Origin: Antitrichia curtipendula
Taxonomy: Eukaryota > Streptophyta > Bryopsida > Hypnales > Leucodontaceae
NCBI GenBank assembly: GCA_951230915.1
Contig: OX579639.1
Location: forward strand, 15,686,001-15,750,000
Length of the DNA stretch: 64,000 nt
Direction: 5' to 3'
A model generated the notes under the pieces. It saw nothing but the letters and a program-made list of their open reading frames with translations. It was not told the DNA's origin and ran no database searches. The translations under genes and the position numbers were made by a program. Below, piece by piece: positions 62,487-64,000 of this stretch. Within the stretch, counting starts at the first letter, position 1; every line of letters begins with the position of its first letter.

Positions 62487-64000
62487 TCAACAGCCCTCTG
62501 ACTCCATCTCTTCCCTTTCCATTGCAGGTGCTTGAGTTGCCCTACGGAACCAAATGTTGAAAGCATTCACAAGGTGTGGGCAGTCTTCCAAGTTCCGAGT
62601 GGCAAAGCTGAGGCACTGCTGCAGAAGTTTCTGAGAGTCGGCCATTGGGAGAGTGAGAATGATATTCAAGAATACGTCCTCAAGTTCTTGATGGAGGTGT
62701 TTGTTTTGATTTTCACGACCTTGAAGTTCCCGAGAAATAACAAGTACAGGCAGCCAGTCTTTAACCAGCTTCAGACGTACCTGACCAGAATACCCCCCCC
62801 AACAATAGAGGTCAGAACATAGGTTGTGGTGAAGTGATCACACCCACTTTCACAAACAAAGAACCACTTGTGCAAGAGTTACGCACGCATTAATCATCCT
62901 TTCCCTCCACATCAGACGCAACTATAAGGAGCTCATAAAACAAAGTTTTCAGTGAAGTTACAGGAACTTATAGAAAACATCATAAAGAGAATCTTCCCCA
63001 TGGTTCATAAAGAGGTCTCACTATAATTATAACTATCACACGCGGGTCTCCTCATGATCCATAGGGAGGCCTTCATATGATCACAGTGACCACAGAGAGA
63101 CGATCACATGAATGACGGGGAATATATCCTCATTATTAAAGTTTAAAAATTCCTGAAACAGTCTACGTTGGTTTAAAAAACCAATTATATTACCCCTTTA
63201 GCAGACAAAAATACAGCGTTGGAACCAACGCATCTACGTCTTGCAGACATGAGAACGATGAATAACCTGCTGTGAAGCAATAATGGATCCATTAGCAACA
63301 GCGCTTGCCAACCGACACGTGCAGCGAAGCACAAGAGCAGGGAGCCCAGGTGCAATGTTTCTCCACGTATCGTCGCTGAATGCACGTCTTAAATTTGCTG
63401 TAAATGCTCCTTGCTCACTCCATTCCACAACAGCAGATTCGGCAACTCTGAGTTCGATCATTCTCTCCACAATCCAAAGCAAGTGCCGTCCGTTGACGAC
63501 GGCAGTATGAAGATTTTGTCTCTGCAGGGCTTCGATTTCATCATGATGACCCCTCACATTAGGACTTGCATACTCCTCGACTGAGTCCTTCACTGTCTTT
63601 AAACTGTGCTCAAACGCCTTATCCAGAACCTGCCGAACGGTGTCCCGAGAGGCATGTCCGCTCAAGAGTTGCGCTACAAAAGCCTTCACAGTGGCGCCGT
63701 TTTGATGGCTGTGTGTAGCTGCATACACCAGCCCGTTGAACATGTCCACAACTGCGGTTTCCTTCACGATCAGCCACACAGTCAGCAGCAAGAAGATATT
63801 AAAACCAAACTTCAAAATAGATCACAAGAACACAGTGAAATTTGCAAAAAGTGGGACACTGTCTTTCGGGCTTCGGTAGAAATTGCAATTTTCCCATTGG
63901 ACACGGGGATAGACTTAAAACACAGGAAACCTTATGATCAGAATTGAAGTCACTTACATTCACAGGACTAAGCCTTGCTAGCAGTGGAGACGATTCCTCG
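62487..64000 (-). CDS. BTB/POZ-family protein, C-terminal part (gene F, 5' end outside window)
   Basis: Three exons are visible: 64000-63958 (partial), 63761-63267 and 62780-62487 (stop). Frame is kept through both junctions (SPVN|ETAVVDMF and ASQQ|VRLKLV), giving about 277 C-terminal residues. Conserved blocks such as NGRHLLWIVERMIELRVAE, FSDDTWRNIAPGLPALVLRC, KLVKDWLPVL, LQQCLSFATRN and DCPHLVNAFNIWFRRA resemble, from memory, the C-terminal region of plant BTB/POZ proteins of the At2g13690/At1g63850 type, which are presumed adaptors. The BTB domain itself would lie upstream, outside the window, so the family call rests on the C-terminus only. An acceptor at CGCAG (exon from 63751) was rejected for breaking frame with the upstream exon. 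Between exons the intron 63266-62781 is otherwise unremarkable. Confidence 0.72.

Noticed and set aside
1..64000. Search for tRNA, rRNA, CRISPR or bacterial-type operons
   Set aside because: No tRNA-like cloverleaf with paired box motifs, rRNA core sequence or regular spacer array was recognised by eye; the DNA is eukaryotic.

Overview
This is nuclear DNA from a plant. Six spliceable genes have closest remembered relatives in land plants, every intron I could place is GT-AG, and one intron carries TTTAGGG-type telomere-like repeats. Gene exons are moderately GC-rich and sit in very AT-rich intergenic DNA packed with small transposons. I cannot name the species. Short to medium introns and low intergenic GC would fit a bryophyte or other early-diverging plant, but that is inference.

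Layout. 1-1632: fragments of TTAA-flanked transposons, then the 3' flank of gene A. 1633-9175 (-): gene A, a 15-exon DUF726/TMCO4-like alpha/beta-hydrolase (639 aa) whose nucleophile-elbow serine is replaced by alanine. 9176-10500: a tandemly duplicated 5' region and a GC-rich upstream segment with an as-1-type TGACG pair. 10500-17200: AT-rich, with a decayed gene and a CACTA-type MITE. 17652-24194 (-): gene B, the COPII coat subunit SEC24 (13 coding exons, 1069 aa, plus a 5'UTR intron). 24900-29110: AT-rich, with two AAGGTA-ended elements. 29111-33843 (+): gene C, a zinc finger/UBA/PUB protein (13 exons, 409 aa), a candidate p97/CDC48 cofactor. 33844-51070: a 17-kb repeat sea with nested TTAA elements, foldbacks, a four-unit tandem array with exon-like blocks and microsatellites. 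51439-52029 (+): gene D, an intronless unknown of 196 aa. 53504-59305 (-): gene E, an AP endonuclease with transit-like N-terminus and SAP domain (11 exons, 626 aa). 59306-62486: AT-rich. 62487-64000 (-): the 3' part of gene F, a BTB/POZ-family protein.

The genes look like independent housekeeping loci (secretory coat, ubiquitin/p97 pathway, DNA repair, membrane hydrolase, BTB adaptor); nothing suggests one pathway or cluster. The most informative novelty is in the repeats. At least two related nonautonomous families end in CCCCTAAAGG- or CCCTTAAA-type inverted repeats and duplicate TTAA, the target signature of piggyBac transposons. Two nested insertions provide natural empty sites. A separate 3-bp-TSD CACTA MITE family includes one insertion in one arm of a 1.3-kb foldback, where the other arm preserves the empty site. 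Exon coordinates were read by eye from splice signals and frame; all summed CDS lengths of complete genes are divisible by three.
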